Shown piece after piece: positions 42,482-51,261 of a stretch of DNA of 64,000 bases. Made by a program: the position numbers and the translations under genes. The DNA is from UBA5794 sp963714375 (GTDB taxonomy: Bacteria; Actinomycetota; Acidimicrobiia; Spongiisociales; UBA5794), in the NCBI GenBank assembly GCA_963714375.1, contig CAVQOG010000008.1, positions 62,001 through 126,000 of the forward strand, given 5' to 3'. How positions within the stretch are numbered: position 1 is the first letter of the stretch; each line of letters starts with the position of its first letter. Below the pieces are notes generated by a model. It searched no databases and had not been told where the DNA came from. It saw only the letters and a program-made list of their open reading frames with translations.

Positions 42482-43795
42482 ATGACAGATACACGAAACA
42501 CTCAGACAGTCCCGCCGGGGCGCACGCTGCGTCGCTCGCGGGAGGACAAGGTCCTCGCCGGCGTGGCTGGCGGTCTCGGACAGCATCTCGGAATCAACGC
42601 TTGGTGGTTCCGGTGGGCATTCATCTTCCTCGCGTTTGCGGGTGGGGCAGGTGTCTTGCTGTACATCGCAGCATGGATCTTCATACCGGAACCGGGCGAG
42701 GATGAGACAGCCGTATCGAGATGGCTATCGACATTGGACTTCTCCGATGTGGGCACCGTCGTCGGAGTCGCCCTGATAGGCGCCGCAGCGTTGATTGTTG
42801 CCACGAGCGTCTTTGACATCTCGGGGGCGTTCATTGCAGCGGGAATCCTTTTTGCGCTCGGCTTCATCCTCTATCGAGGAGGCGTTGACTTCTCCACCAA
42901 GGGAGATGCCGCACCGCCCCCTCCACCGCCCGACGATCACCCTCTCCCGGACGAACACGGCGAGCGCGACGACATGCCGAGCAATGAAGACACACCGTTC
43001 ACCGAGGAAGTGGACGGTGCGGACGCGTCGGCGGTGTCAGCCGCAGCATTGACCGAGATCGCATCCGAACCTGCCCCCCCAAAACCGAAATCCCCAAAGC
43101 CACCAAAGGAGAAGTCGATGCTGGGGCGCCTGACTCTCGCAGTCGTCCTCATCGTGATCTCCTTGATGGCTTTGCTCGACGTATCGGGTCTCTCATTCGG
43201 CAACGTCGATACTCGCGAGTGGTTCGATCCGGTCCATTACGCAGCAGCGGCGTTGACCATCGTTGGCATCGGACTCGTAGTCGGAACATGGCTCGGACGA
43301 TCGCGGATGCTCATCGTGGTCGGATTCGCACTCCTCCCGATCTTGTTTATCACGGCCCTTTGGCCGCGGTCGTTCCCCTGGACAGCAGGTGATGTCGTGT
43401 TCCGCCCGCCAACCGCCGCAGAGGTGGACTCGCCCTACCAACTTGGTGCGGGTGAAATGCTCATTGATCTGACGCTGCTATCTCCTGACGAACTTGCTTT
43501 GGTAGGTCGCATTGAATCGACCCTCGGCGCCGGTCGACTCGAAATCCGGGTCCCTGAGGATGTCGGAGTCGCCATTGAGGCTCGCGTCGGAATTGGATCG
43601 TTTGAGCCCCTTGGGTATGAGCACGGTGGGATCGGGATACATGAGGCCATGGAGATCGGGCCAGATCCAATCGTGATGCACATTGACGCTGAGGTTGGCG
43701 CTGGAATCATCGTCGTAAGAAACAGCGACGAACTCTTGTGGACCGAAACAATCTTCGAAGACGGAGACTTCATTGTCGGAAGGACGACCCCATGA
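42482..43795 (+). CDS. PspC domain protein with LiaF-like C-terminus
   Basis: From ATG 42482 the product is 437 residues. The PspC domain has RSREDKVLAGVAGGLGQHLG near residue 20. Helices follow, and an acidic Pro-rich loop (TKGDAAPPPPPPDDHP) interrupts them. The C-terminal domain, LDLTLLSPDELALVGRIEST-like with repeated beta strands, resembles the cell-wall-stress LiaF C-terminus. It is the inhibitor component expected beside LiaR and LiaS. The next small gene is coupled by ATGA. Confidence 0.85.
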   Translation: MTDTRNTQTVPPGRTLRRSREDKVLAGVAGGLGQHLGINAWWFRWAFIFLAFAGGAGVLLYIAAWIFIPEPGEDETAVSRWLSTLDFSDVGTVVGVALIGAAALIVATSVFDISGAFIAAGILFALGFILYRGGVDFSTKGDAAPPPPPPDDHPLPDEHGERDDMPSNEDTPFTEEVDGADASAVSAAALTEIASEPAPPKPKSPKPPKEKSMLGRLTLAVVLIVISLMALLDVSGLSFGNVDTREWFDPVHYAAAALTIVGIGLVVGTWLGRSRMLIVVGFALLPILFITALWPRSFPWTAGDVVFRPPTAAEVDSPYQLGAGEMLIDLTLLSPDELALVGRIESTLGAGRLEIRVPEDVGVAIEARVGIGSFEPLGYEHGGIGIHEAMEIGPDPIVMHIDAEVGAGIIVVRNSDELLWTETIFEDGDFIVGRTTP

Positions 43796-43977
43796 AACAA
43801 CATGCATTCGATCCGATCTCGCTCTTCTTCGGGATCCTGTTCATCGCATTGGCCGCAGCTGGTGTCGCAGGAGCGACGACGGACGTGCCCTTTCAAGCGT
43901 GGATCGTTCCCGGTGCAGTCCTTCTTCTCGGTGTCGGACTCCTGCTTGTAGCTCTCCGCGGGCTGCGCACCACGTGA
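43792..43977 (+). CDS. Small two-helix membrane protein
   Basis: The 61-residue product MKQHAFDPISLFFGILFIAL has two hydrophobic helices (about 9-28 and 36-57) with a short polar turn. It starts at ATG 43792, four bases inside the end of the LiaF-like gene, so it probably belongs to the stress operon. No family is recognised. Confidence 0.7.
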   Translation: MKQHAFDPISLFFGILFIALAAAGVAGATTDVPFQAWIVPGAVLLLGVGLLLVALRGLRTT

Positions 43978-43981
43978 TCCT

Positions 43982-44047
43982 CATTCTGTGGGCTCCAGCC
44001 CACAAAAAGCGCATACTGGAACCCTGGGTACGCGAACCCTGGGTACG
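43982..44047. repeat. Dispersed palindromic element, copy 6 (reverse orientation, with an extra end)
   Basis: CATTCTGTGGGCTCCAGCCC then AAAAAGCGC and CCTGGGTACGCG, followed immediately by a second CCCTGGGTACG end. Same sub-type as copy 5. It lies between convergent genes. Confidence 0.75.
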
Positions 44048-44054
44048 GGAATGC

Positions 44055-44534
44055 TTAGTAGGCGCCACCGAGTTTGGTGTGATCCCATGACGTGATCGTG
44101 TCCGGTTCCACGATGACGGCGGTGTTCTTGAATGCGTGGGATCCGAACGAGAGCTCCAACGCTTCGGGTGTCAGTTCGACCGGTTCGGAACCGACCATGG
44201 GATAGCGTGCCGCGAGACGTCCGTAGATGTCGAGCACATAATCGGGTTCGGTCACCAACTTGGCCGTCCCTTTGATCATGACACCTCGTAACTCCGTGTA
44301 TGCGTCGCCGGTTTCCACCAGGACCGAAAGGCGCGGATCACGCATCAGATTCACGATCTTCTGCGACTTCGTAAATGACCGAAACACGATCTGATCATCG
44401 ACCATGACAAACCACATGGGTGCGAGGTGCGGGCTGCCGTCCTTGCTGAGTGTCGCAAGCTGAAGGATCTTGCGTTCTCCCGACAGGAACTCCAGGACTT
44501 CGTCTTCACTCATGGTGATGTCTTTACGAGCCAT
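44055..44534 (-). CDS. Pyridoxamine-phosphate-oxidase-fold (FMN/F420-type) protein
   Basis: From ATG 44534 the product is 159 residues. The split-barrel core reads LQLATLSKDGSPHLAPMWFV, then SFTKSQKIVNLMRDPRLSVLVETG and GVMIKGTAKLV. Such proteins use FMN or F420 in reductions, often of unknown substrate. Actinobacterial relatives include F420-dependent reductases, but the cofactor cannot be decided from sequence alone. Confidence 0.85.
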   Translation of the reverse strand: MARKDITMSEDEVLEFLSGERKILQLATLSKDGSPHLAPMWFVMVDDQIVFRSFTKSQKIVNLMRDPRLSVLVETGDAYTELRGVMIKGTAKLVTEPDYVLDIYGRLAARYPMVGSEPVELTPEALELSFGSHAFKNTAVIVEPDTITSWDHTKLGGAY

Positions 44535-44576
44535 GCCAGGAAGATAACGGACCCCCGACTGTGGCTTGCAGACCTT

Positions 44577-44608
44577 ATCCGAGATCCGCAATCCGTAATC
44601 CGGTATCC
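44577..44608. repeat. Heptamer array before panB, four units
   Basis: ATCCGAG, ATCCGCA, ATCCGTA, ATCCGGT and a partial ATCC. Inverse orientation of the array at 24611. It lies in the divergent promoter region between the oxidase-fold gene and panB. Confidence 0.75.
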
Positions 44609-44655
44609 TTGTGAATATCCCCCGACCCGGTGTGGCGGGGAGAGAGGATTCGATC

Positions 44656-45555
44656 ATGGCCGAGACAGGTCAGCGCAAGCAGGTAACGGCCCCGATGGTT
44701 GCCGCTCGCAAGGGTGGCGCAAAGCTGAAGATGATCACCGCGTACGACGCCCCGACGGCGCGGATTGCGGATCGTGCAGGAGCCGACATCATTCTCGTGG
44801 GCGATTCCGTCGCCAATGTTGTGCTCGGTCACGACGACACTCTTGCTGTGTCCGTCGATGTGATGGTTCATCACACGGCGGCGGTCGCCAGAACCGATCC
44901 AATGGCACTCATCGTCGGTGACATGCCGTGGCTTTCATATCACTCAACCCCGGAGGCAACGGTCGCGAACGCAGGGCGGCTCGTCCGCGACGGCGGAGCC
45001 GGTGCCGTGAAGTTGGAGGGAGGACGCAAGCGACTGTCCATGATCGGCGCGGTCCTCGATGCCGAGATTCCCGTCATGGGACACCTCGGGCTCACGCCGC
45101 AGTCGGTCCATGCGATGGGGGGCTACCGGGTGCAGGGCAAGGAAGCCCAGGCTGCCTACGAACTCATATCTGACGCCCACGCCCTCGAGGATGCGGGCGC
45201 CTTCTCGATCGTGCTCGAAGGCGTTCCCGACGTCGTTGCCGAGATGGTCACAAATGAACTATCCATCCCCACGATCGGTATCGGCGCGGGCGTGAACTGC
45301 GACGGACAGGTGCTCGTGTTCCACGACGTCACTGGTCTCGGAGCTGGTGAATACCTTCCCAAGTTCGTTCGCCAGTACGCACATCTCGCCGACGACGCCG
45401 TGGCCGCGATATCAGCGTTCTTCGACGATGTCGAATCTGGTGCTTTCCCGTCTGATGCCGAGACCTATCACATGCCTGCCGAGTCGGAAGATATTCTCAG
45501 GAACCTGTCGAACCCTTCGGATCACTTCCTGGCTGACGAAGCCATGGAGCGATGA
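44656..45555 (+). CDS. panB: 3-Methyl-2-oxobutanoate hydroxymethyltransferase
   Basis: From ATG 44656, with AGAGAGGA upstream, the product is 299 residues. Conserved parts are TAYDAPTARIADRAGADIIL, VGDSVANVVLGHDDT, GAGAVKLEGG and IGIGAGVNCDGQVLVFHD. It makes ketopantoate, the first committed step to pantothenate and CoA. A weaker in-frame start lies 15 codons upstream. Its stop codon lies within a short heptamer array. Confidence 0.94.
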   Translation: MAETGQRKQVTAPMVAARKGGAKLKMITAYDAPTARIADRAGADIILVGDSVANVVLGHDDTLAVSVDVMVHHTAAVARTDPMALIVGDMPWLSYHSTPEATVANAGRLVRDGGAGAVKLEGGRKRLSMIGAVLDAEIPVMGHLGLTPQSVHAMGGYRVQGKEAQAAYELISDAHALEDAGAFSIVLEGVPDVVAEMVTNELSIPTIGIGAGVNCDGQVLVFHDVTGLGAGEYLPKFVRQYAHLADDAVAAISAFFDDVESGAFPSDAETYHMPAESEDILRNLSNPSDHFLADEAMER

Positions 45556-45564
45556 CCGATGACC
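45551..45564. repeat. Short heptamer array at the panB stop
   Basis: GATGACC twice; the first unit contains the panB TGA. Same unit as the array after parB. Confidence 0.6.
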
Positions 45565-45574
45565 GAAGTGTGCC

Positions 45575-46102
45575 TCAAGTGGTGGGGTCTGGGCGGTAGA
45601 TCAGGCGGACGACTCCGTTGGTGAATGCCGTTGATTCGAGCAGGGTCAACGTCCCATCGAACGCCTCGGGGAACAGTGGAATTCCCGATCCAAGAGCCAC
45701 GGGCATCACATAAAGCTCGAGGGTATCGACGGCTCCCTGTTGCATTGCATCGACGATCACTCTTCCACCGCCGACAATCCACAGTCGCTTTTCCGTGATT
45801 CCTGCGTATGAACGGATGGCGGCCCCCGTTGATTCGTCGGAGAACTTGATCGTTGCACCCTCGGCCACAGCAAGGTCCTGTGACGTCAACACGAGGGCAG
45901 GAATCTCGCCGTACGGCCAGCCCCACACAAGGATCTGCTCGTACGTGGCACTGCCCATTACGAGGGCACCGATTGACTTCATGAATTCATGGAAAGCGTA
46001 TTCCTCGCTCCCGAAGTCATCGAGGAAGTCCACAAGACCCTCGTCCCCCGCGATGTAGCCATCAAGGCTCACCGCAACGTACGCAACCACACTCGATGCC
46101 AT
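45575..46102 (-). CDS. Dihydrofolate reductase/RibD C-terminal fold reductase
   Basis: The 175-residue product has VVAYVAVSLDGYIAGDEG at the N-terminus, VMGSATYEQILVWGW, and the NADPH loop LWIVGGGRVIVDAM. It is of the RibD-C group often called DHFR-like, with unknown substrate. It converges with panB. Confidence 0.85.
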   Translation of the reverse strand: MASSVVAYVAVSLDGYIAGDEGLVDFLDDFGSEEYAFHEFMKSIGALVMGSATYEQILVWGWPYGEIPALVLTSQDLAVAEGATIKFSDESTGAAIRSYAGITEKRLWIVGGGRVIVDAMQQGAVDTLELYVMPVALGSGIPLFPEAFDGTLTLLESTAFTNGVVRLIYRPDPTT

Positions 46103-46160
46103 GAACCGAACCTAGCCGATGGCCCCACCGGTATCCACGTTCCGGCGGTAGCGTCTTGGC

Positions 46161-46736
46161 ATGAGGCTCATTTCCATCACCATCGCAGCATGTCTCGTTG
46201 CAGCCGCCTGCTCGTCCTCGTCGACTACGGATACCTCGGGAGGGTCCTTTCCAAGCACAACCCTTGCGTCGACGACAACTGCAGGAGCGAGCTCAATTGC
46301 TACGACATCGTCCACGACCACAACTTCCGCACCAGCACCTTCAGTGGGCATGCCGCCCCTGCTTGCTGACCACCAGATCGAGGATGTCGAGATTGGTGCT
46401 CAAACAATGCGTCTTGCGATTGCCGATTCTCCAGGACTGAGAGCAACCGGCCTGATGGGTGTGACTGATCTCGGTGATCTCGATGGAATGCTGTTCTATT
46501 GGCGCCACGATGCAGCGGGCGGTTTCTGGATGAAAAACACGCTCATTCCACTCGATATCGTCTGGTTCAGCATCGACGGGCTCCCCGTTGGGAGGGCATC
46601 GATGGTTCCTTGTGAATCGGACCCCTGTCCTTCCTATTCGCCAGGAGATGGCGCCGACTACCGGTACGCGATCGAAGCCAACCCCGGCGACCTGGACTGG
46701 ATCACGGACCAAACCGTTCTCACCTACGAGGACTAG
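46161..46736 (+). CDS. DUF192 lipoprotein
   Basis: The 191-residue product has a signal peptide with lipobox-like VAAAC at about residue 12-17, a Ser/Thr-rich linker to about residue 65, then a DUF192 domain (LRATGLMGVTDLGDLDGMLF, GFWMKNTLIPLDIVW). It is probably a secreted lipoprotein on the outer face of the membrane. The role of DUF192 is not established. A heptamer array follows the stop. Confidence 0.85.
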   Translation: MRLISITIAACLVAAACSSSSTTDTSGGSFPSTTLASTTTAGASSIATTSSTTTTSAPAPSVGMPPLLADHQIEDVEIGAQTMRLAIADSPGLRATGLMGVTDLGDLDGMLFYWRHDAAGGFWMKNTLIPLDIVWFSIDGLPVGRASMVPCESDPCPSYSPGDGADYRYAIEANPGDLDWITDQTVLTYED

Positions 46737-46743
46737 AGCGTTT

Positions 46744-46844
46744 CAGACGTCGGACGTCGGGCCTCGGCTTCTGACTTCGACTTCTAACTTGGGTCATCGC
46801 TCTTCTGACTTCTGACTTCTGAATTCTGCGTTCTGAAATCTGAT
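46744..46844. repeat. Long degenerate heptamer region between the DUF192 gene and rpsF
   Basis: One block CAGACGT, CGGACGT, CGGGCCT, CGGCTTC, TGACTTC at 46744-46778 and a second TTCTGAC, TTCTGAC, TTCTGAA, TTCTGCG, TTCTGAA, ATCTGAT at 46803-46844. Confidence 0.75.
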
Positions 46845-46881
46845 CCCCGATACACTCCCATTATCCAGTCGGCACCCAAAC

Positions 46882-46950
46882 GTGCCGCGGTGCTGGAAAC
46901 GGCACCCCATCCTGCTCCTGCCAACTGCAGGAGCCGTCCGCCACGGCGGA
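46882..46950 (+). promoter_or_regulatory. Structured rpsF leader, candidate S6:S18 autoregulatory RNA
   Basis: Three hairpins precede rpsF: GTGCCG/CGGCAC (46882-46905), a perfect GCTCCTGC/GCAGGAGC (46914-46934), and TCCGC/GCGGA at 46937-46950. A CCG lies between the second and third stems, a feature of the S6:S18 binding motif. It was not folded by program. Confidence 0.4.
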
Positions 46951-46973
46951 TGTCCAGAGGAGGAATATCGAAC

Positions 46974-47261
46974 ATGCGCTCATATGAGCTGATGGTGATC
47001 TACCGCTACGACATGGCAGAGGACGATGTCCGCGCCGCGGTTGCAGAGGTTGAGAAGGTCATCACAGACCGCAGTGGTGTCGTAACCGACACAGACTTTT
47101 GGGGCAAGCGTCGCTTCGCCTACGAGATTGACCACATGACCGAGGGTTTCTATTCCGTCATCACATTCGACGGGGATGTGGAGCTCCAGACGACGCTCGA
47201 TCGCTCCCTTGGTCTTCTTGACAGCGTGGTACGCCACAAGATCCAACGGCTGGTCAAGTAG
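46974..47261 (+). CDS. rpsF: 30S ribosomal protein S6
   Basis: From ATG 46974, with AGAGGAGGAAT upstream, the product is 95 residues: MRSYELMVIYRYDM, WGKRRFAYEIDHMTEGFYSV and a DSVVRHKIQRL ending. It is first in rpsF-ssb-rpsR-rplI, the standard cluster, next to dnaB. A longer frame is excluded by the binding site. Confidence 0.96.
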   Translation: MRSYELMVIYRYDMAEDDVRAAVAEVEKVITDRSGVVTDTDFWGKRRFAYEIDHMTEGFYSVITFDGDVELQTTLDRSLGLLDSVVRHKIQRLVK

Positions 47262-47330
47262 CGAAAGTGTCACAGCGGCCCCGCACACTGTCGGTGAGAT
47301 GGTGGATCGGCCAGAGAGAAGAGAGATGCA

Positions 47331-47780
47331 ATGAGCAATAGCGTGACCCTTGTAGGAAACCTCGTAGAAGATCCCGAACTTCGCTTCACCGCGAGTGGTG
47401 TGGCGATGGCCCGTGTCCGCCTCGCCGTGAACCGCCGCTACCGCGATCGCAACAACGAGTGGCAAGAAGAGACGAGTTTCTTCGGCGGCACCTGCTGGAG
47501 AGAAGTCGCAGAGAACATTTCAGAGTCGCTTTCCAAGGGAGACAGGGTGTTTGTCACCGGACGTCTCGAGCAACGGAATTGGGAGACCAACGAAGGCGAG
47601 AAGCGCTCGGTGGTCGAGGTCAGGATCGATGAGATCGGCCCATCACTGCGGTGGGCAACTGCCCAGGTGACCAAGACTCCACGCTCCGAAAGCGGGGGCG
47701 GAAGCTATGGCGGCGGTGGTGCCGTTCCCGCGGCACCCGTAGCCCGTGACGACTACGGGCCAGACGAAGCCCCCTTCTAA
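47331..47780 (+). CDS. ssb: Single-stranded DNA-binding protein
   Basis: The 149-residue product has a classic OB fold (NSVTLVGNLVEDPELRFTAS, then FGGTCWREVAENISESLSKG) and a Gly-rich linker. It ends in an acidic DDYGPDEAPF tail, the site where partner proteins bind. It coats single-stranded DNA in replication and repair. Position between rpsF and rpsR is conserved. Confidence 0.95.
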   Translation: MSNSVTLVGNLVEDPELRFTASGVAMARVRLAVNRRYRDRNNEWQEETSFFGGTCWREVAENISESLSKGDRVFVTGRLEQRNWETNEGEKRSVVEVRIDEIGPSLRWATAQVTKTPRSESGGGSYGGGGAVPAAPVARDDYGPDEAPF

Positions 47781-47848
47781 GAAGCGGGAGCTCCGTTCTA
47801 ACCCTGACCCCCAAGAGCCCAATCACAGTTCAATCAAGGAGAAATTCC

Positions 47849-48112
47849 ATGGCAAATCCCAGGAACGAAAAGAAGCGGCGGAAACGCCCCGAGCTGAACC
47901 CGAAGAAGAAGCGGATTGTCCACAAGTTCGGTGAAGACGATGTCGTCGACTACAAGGACATTTCCTTGCTTCGCAAGTTCATGTCCGACCGTGGCAAGAT
48001 CAGATCTCGACGCGTCACCGGTTTGACTCCGAAGCGTCAGCGAGAGGTCTCAATGGCGATAAAGAACGCTCGCGAAATGGCGTTGCTTCCCTACACCCAG
48101 ACGAAGCAGTAG
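47849..48112 (+). CDS. rpsR: 30S ribosomal protein S18
   Basis: The 87-residue basic product has the family segments DYKDISLLRKFMSDRGKI and RSRRVTGLTPKRQREVSMAI. It starts after an AAGGAGAAATTCC site. It partners S6 in the 30S platform. Confidence 0.96.
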   Translation: MANPRNEKKRRKRPELNPKKKRIVHKFGEDDVVDYKDISLLRKFMSDRGKIRSRRVTGLTPKRQREVSMAIKNAREMALLPYTQTKQ

Positions 48113-48114
48113 CG

Positions 48115-48561
48115 ATGAAGGTCATACTCACCAAACCAGTTGAATCCCTCGGGGAAAAGGGCGACGTGGTCGATGTTTCGGACGGCTACGCCCGCAACTA
48201 TCTCGTCCCGAAGAAGTTTGCCGTGAAAGCATCTGAGGGTGCGTTGCGTCAAGCAGAGTCGATGCGTGTCTCACGCATTGAAGCGGACAGGCAGGCACTT
48301 GAATCTGCCCAGGCCCTCGGCGAATCGCTCTCCGGCACACGTGTCGTTGTGGCCGCACGGGCTGGCGATGCAGGGAACCTCTTCGGTTCCATTGGGGCGA
48401 CCGATGTCACAGCTGCCATCGTGAAGTTCACCGGAATCGAGATCGAGAAGGACATCGTTGTCATCGATCGGCCGATCAAGGAGATTGGGCTCCACGAGGT
48501 GACGCTGCGACCCCATGCCGAGGTTGAGGTAGTCGTCACGTTGGACGTCATTCCAGCGTGA
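48115..48561 (+). CDS. rplI: 50S ribosomal protein L9
   Basis: The 148-residue product starts MKVILTKPVESLGEKGDVVDVSDGYARNYLVPKKFA, the signature of L9, followed by a long helix and a C-terminal domain. It begins two bases after the rpsR stop. L9 anchors L1-side rRNA of the 50S subunit. Confidence 0.95.
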   Translation: MKVILTKPVESLGEKGDVVDVSDGYARNYLVPKKFAVKASEGALRQAESMRVSRIEADRQALESAQALGESLSGTRVVVAARAGDAGNLFGSIGATDVTAAIVKFTGIEIEKDIVVIDRPIKEIGLHEVTLRPHAEVEVVVTLDVIPA

Positions 48562-48567
48562 GCGTTC

Positions 48568-48602
48568 AGCTTTTGGCTGAAAGTGGAAAGCCGTGAGTGA
48601 AA
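48568..48602. repeat. Heptamer array after rplI, five units
   Basis: AGCTTTT, GGCTGAA, AGTGGAA, AGCCGTG and AGTGAAA, starting seven bases after the stop codon. It resembles the AGCCGAA units after pcnA. Confidence 0.6.
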
Positions 48603-48715
48603 AAGGCGTAGGCCGCGACAAACAACCGTGAACGGGAAAAGTAAGGCGTGTAATCCACCCGTGAGTGGTTTTGCAGCTGCATACACTCGCACCCGCTGGC
48701 ACAACCACATGCAGA

Positions 48716-48764
48716 ATCGGTAATCGGTCATCGGTAGTCCGACATCCGAAATCCGAAATCCGAA
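48716..48764. repeat. Heptamer array before dnaB, seven units
   Basis: ATCGGTA, ATCGGTC, ATCGGTA, GTCCGAC and three ATCCGAA. It sits 64 bases before the dnaB GTG, in a 266-base gap that otherwise holds nothing recognised. Confidence 0.8.
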
Positions 48765-48827
48765 AACTGTCACACCCGACCGACATGATGGGGACGATAC
48801 GTTGACGACGACCACCGAGGAGGACCG

Positions 48828-50189
48828 GTGACATCGGTCTTGGACACGCCAACAAACAGGTCGGGACTGCGCGTTCCGCCTCACAGCGCTGACGCGGAGA
48901 TATCGGTCCTTGGGGCAGTGCTTCTTTCCTCGGATGCGGCCAACATCGCCCTCGAGAAGCTGCATGCTGAGGACTTCTATAAGCCTGCGCACCAGCAGGT
49001 CTTCGAGGTTGTTCAAGGCCTCTTCGACGCAAATGAACCGATCGATGCGGTCACTGTTTCAGAGGGACTACGGCGCGACGGGACACTCGACCGTATCGGT
49101 GGAATCGAATTCCTCACCAACCTCATTGATGCCGTCCCTGCCACCTCGAATGTTGAGTATTACGCAGCAATTGTTGAAGAGCATGCCCTGCGCCGGCGAC
49201 TCATGCGCGTCGGGGGCGACATTGGTGTGATCGCCACGAAGATGGCAGAGCCCATAGAGGATGTGGTCGATCAGGCAGAGCAAGCAGTGTTCGCTGTTGC
49301 AGAGCGTCGGGTCGGTGACGGACTCCAACCGATCGACGACCTCTTGGGACCAGCAATCGAGAAAGCAGAAGAACTCCAGCGGAGCGGATCCGAAGTCACC
49401 GGTACGTCAACCGGCTTTCGTGATCTTGACAGGAAGCTCGCCGGACTTCATCCCACCAACCTCGTAATCGTGGCGGCTCGACCCGGTATGGGGAAGACAT
49501 CGTTGGCGTTCAACATCGCGCAGAACGTTGCGCTCGGTGGCAAGACGGTCGCCATCTTTTCACTTGAGATGAGCCGTGAGGAAGTCGTCACCCGCATGCT
49601 CTGTTCGAAGGGCCGAATCGACTCGCAGCGGCTCCGCACCGGAAAGCTCACCGAAGGTGACTTTACGAAGCTCTCCAACGCTGCGGGGGCGCTCTATAAG
49701 CAGAACATCTTCGTTGACGACTCCGCGGGCCTGACCGTTACCGAGATCAGAGCCAAGTGTCGAAGGTTGAGACGAAAGCCGGGACTTGATCTGGTCGTTG
49801 TCGACTATCTCCAGCTCATGAACGGATCAGGTCAGGAAAATCGCCAGCAGGAGATCGCGATGATTTCACGATCCCTCAAGAATCTGGCACGCGAGCTTCA
49901 CGTTCCGATCATTGCCTTGTCACAGCTCAACCGTGGTGTCGAGTCTCGGGAAGACAAACGCCCCCGACTCGGTGATCTGCGAGAATCTGGTGCGGTCGAA
50001 CAGGATGCTGACGTCGTGATGTTCATCTATCGCGATGAGTACTACCACCCTGACAAGATCGAGTCCAAGGGTGTTGCTGAGGTTGTCATTGCAAAGCACC
50101 GGCAGGGGGGTGTGGGCAAGGTCGACATGACCTTCTTGCCCGAGTTCACTCTCTTCTCCGACATGGGCCGCTCCGAGTCACCGATGTAG
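48828..50189 (+). CDS. dnaB: Replicative DNA helicase DnaB
   Basis: The 453-residue product has the N-terminal collar (PPHSADAEISVLGAVLLSSD), a linker, and the RecA-like motor with Walker A ARPGMGKTSLAFNIA, Walker B DLVVVDYLQLM and the arginine-finger-region HRQGGVGKVD. It unwinds the fork as a hexamer. The start is GTG after GAGGAGGACC. No intein was found. Confidence 0.96.
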   Translation: MTSVLDTPTNRSGLRVPPHSADAEISVLGAVLLSSDAANIALEKLHAEDFYKPAHQQVFEVVQGLFDANEPIDAVTVSEGLRRDGTLDRIGGIEFLTNLIDAVPATSNVEYYAAIVEEHALRRRLMRVGGDIGVIATKMAEPIEDVVDQAEQAVFAVAERRVGDGLQPIDDLLGPAIEKAEELQRSGSEVTGTSTGFRDLDRKLAGLHPTNLVIVAARPGMGKTSLAFNIAQNVALGGKTVAIFSLEMSREEVVTRMLCSKGRIDSQRLRTGKLTEGDFTKLSNAAGALYKQNIFVDDSAGLTVTEIRAKCRRLRRKPGLDLVVVDYLQLMNGSGQENRQQEIAMISRSLKNLARELHVPIIALSQLNRGVESREDKRPRLGDLRESGAVEQDADVVMFIYRDEYYHPDKIESKGVAEVVIAKHRQGGVGKVDMTFLPEFTLFSDMGRSESPM

Positions 50190-50195
50190 CGAATT

Positions 50196-50266
50196 CAGAC
50201 GTCGGCTACCCGACTCCGTCGGGTCGCTTGGAGTCCAGCAAGCTGGACTCTTGACTCCTAACTCGC
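50196..50266. repeat. Weak heptamer sequence around the dnaB terminator
   Basis: CAGACGT, CGGCTAC, CCGACTC at 50196-50216 and GACTCTT, GACTCCT, AACTCGC at 50246-50266, flanking the hairpin. The match is weaker than in other arrays. Confidence 0.5.
50231..50250. terminator. Terminator hairpin after dnaB
   Basis: GAGTCCAGC-aa-GCTGGACTC is a perfect nine-base inverted repeat 42 bases after the dnaB stop. CCCGAC-tcc-GTCGGG lies just before it. Confidence 0.6.
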
Positions 50267-50281
50267 CGGTAGCGTATCGGG

Positions 50282-51175
50282 ATGAGTGACGCCCGATTAT
50301 CGCCGTTCGCCGCGAGCCTTGTGCTCGCTGGTGTCGCCGTTGCCTGGGGTGCGATTCCCCTGTTCGTCCGAAACGATGTCTCGTCTACCGGCCTCGTCGG
50401 TGTCAGGGTCACGTTTGGCGCGATCGCTCTGATCATCGGTGCGGCAGCCGTTCGGAGGCTTCGGATCCCGCCAATGCACCGACGACGGCTCGTGATATCA
50501 GGTCTTCTGCTCACCGCACATTGGATTGCGTTCTTCGAGTCGATCAAACTCACAACGGTTGCGATCGCATTGTCGGTCTTGTACATCGGTCCGATCGCGG
50601 CAGCCATCCTCTCTGGCCCCGTGCTCGGGCAGGTCGTGCCGCGCCGACTCTGGTTTGCCCTTGGCATTGCAGCCACTGGCACGATCGTGGTTGTTCAGCC
50701 CTGGGCACTCGGCAACGAGGGCGTTGACCCACTCAAAGGCATTGCGTTAGCGGGAATCGCTGCTGCCCTCCTCGCAGCGCTGATGATTGTTGGCCACCCT
50801 GCGGCACGGGATCTTCGGGGCCTTACCATGTCCATCGGCGAGTTGACCGTTGCAGCGGTGGTGCTCGCCCCTGCGACGTACGGGGCGATAACGAACCACC
50901 CGGACGAGATAATGAACTTTCTTATCCTCGGTGCAGTTTTCACCGGCCTTGTCGGGTTTCTCTACTGGGAGGTGTACGGGATCCTCCCTGTCGCCGCGGT
51001 GAGCACCATCATGTATGTCGAACCAGCCTCAGCGGTCGTCTGGGCGATGATATTCCTTGACGAGGCGCCGAGTGTGCTGACGTGGCTCGGTGTCGGACTG
51101 GTCATTGCCGGAGGAGCAATGGCGGCAGCCGTTCCGCACAAGGAGATCGCGAATCGTGCATCGGTCGCACTGTGA
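50282..51175 (+). CDS. DMT superfamily (EamA) transporter
   Basis: The 297-residue product has ten hydrophobic helices in two EamA repeats (about 8-145 and 150-285). Typical is the IAGGAMAAAVP end and the AVSTIMYVEPASAVVWAMIFL motif. Such permeases export amino acids, sugars or other metabolites; substrate is unknown. No partner gene is adjacent. Confidence 0.85.
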   Translation: MSDARLSPFAASLVLAGVAVAWGAIPLFVRNDVSSTGLVGVRVTFGAIALIIGAAAVRRLRIPPMHRRRLVISGLLLTAHWIAFFESIKLTTVAIALSVLYIGPIAAAILSGPVLGQVVPRRLWFALGIAATGTIVVVQPWALGNEGVDPLKGIALAGIAAALLAALMIVGHPAARDLRGLTMSIGELTVAAVVLAPATYGAITNHPDEIMNFLILGAVFTGLVGFLYWEVYGILPVAAVSTIMYVEPASAVVWAMIFLDEAPSVLTWLGVGLVIAGGAMAAAVPHKEIANRASVAL

Positions 51176-51261
51176 GGGCGACTCGGGTGGGCCGAGCAAA
51201 CGGATCCGAACGGTGGGGGTGATCGGTGGGCGACCCACTTCCGGGCCGGTACCATCGATGC

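Noticed and set aside
46744..46844. CRISPR array
   Set aside because: Units are only seven bases with no spacers; no cas genes are in the window.
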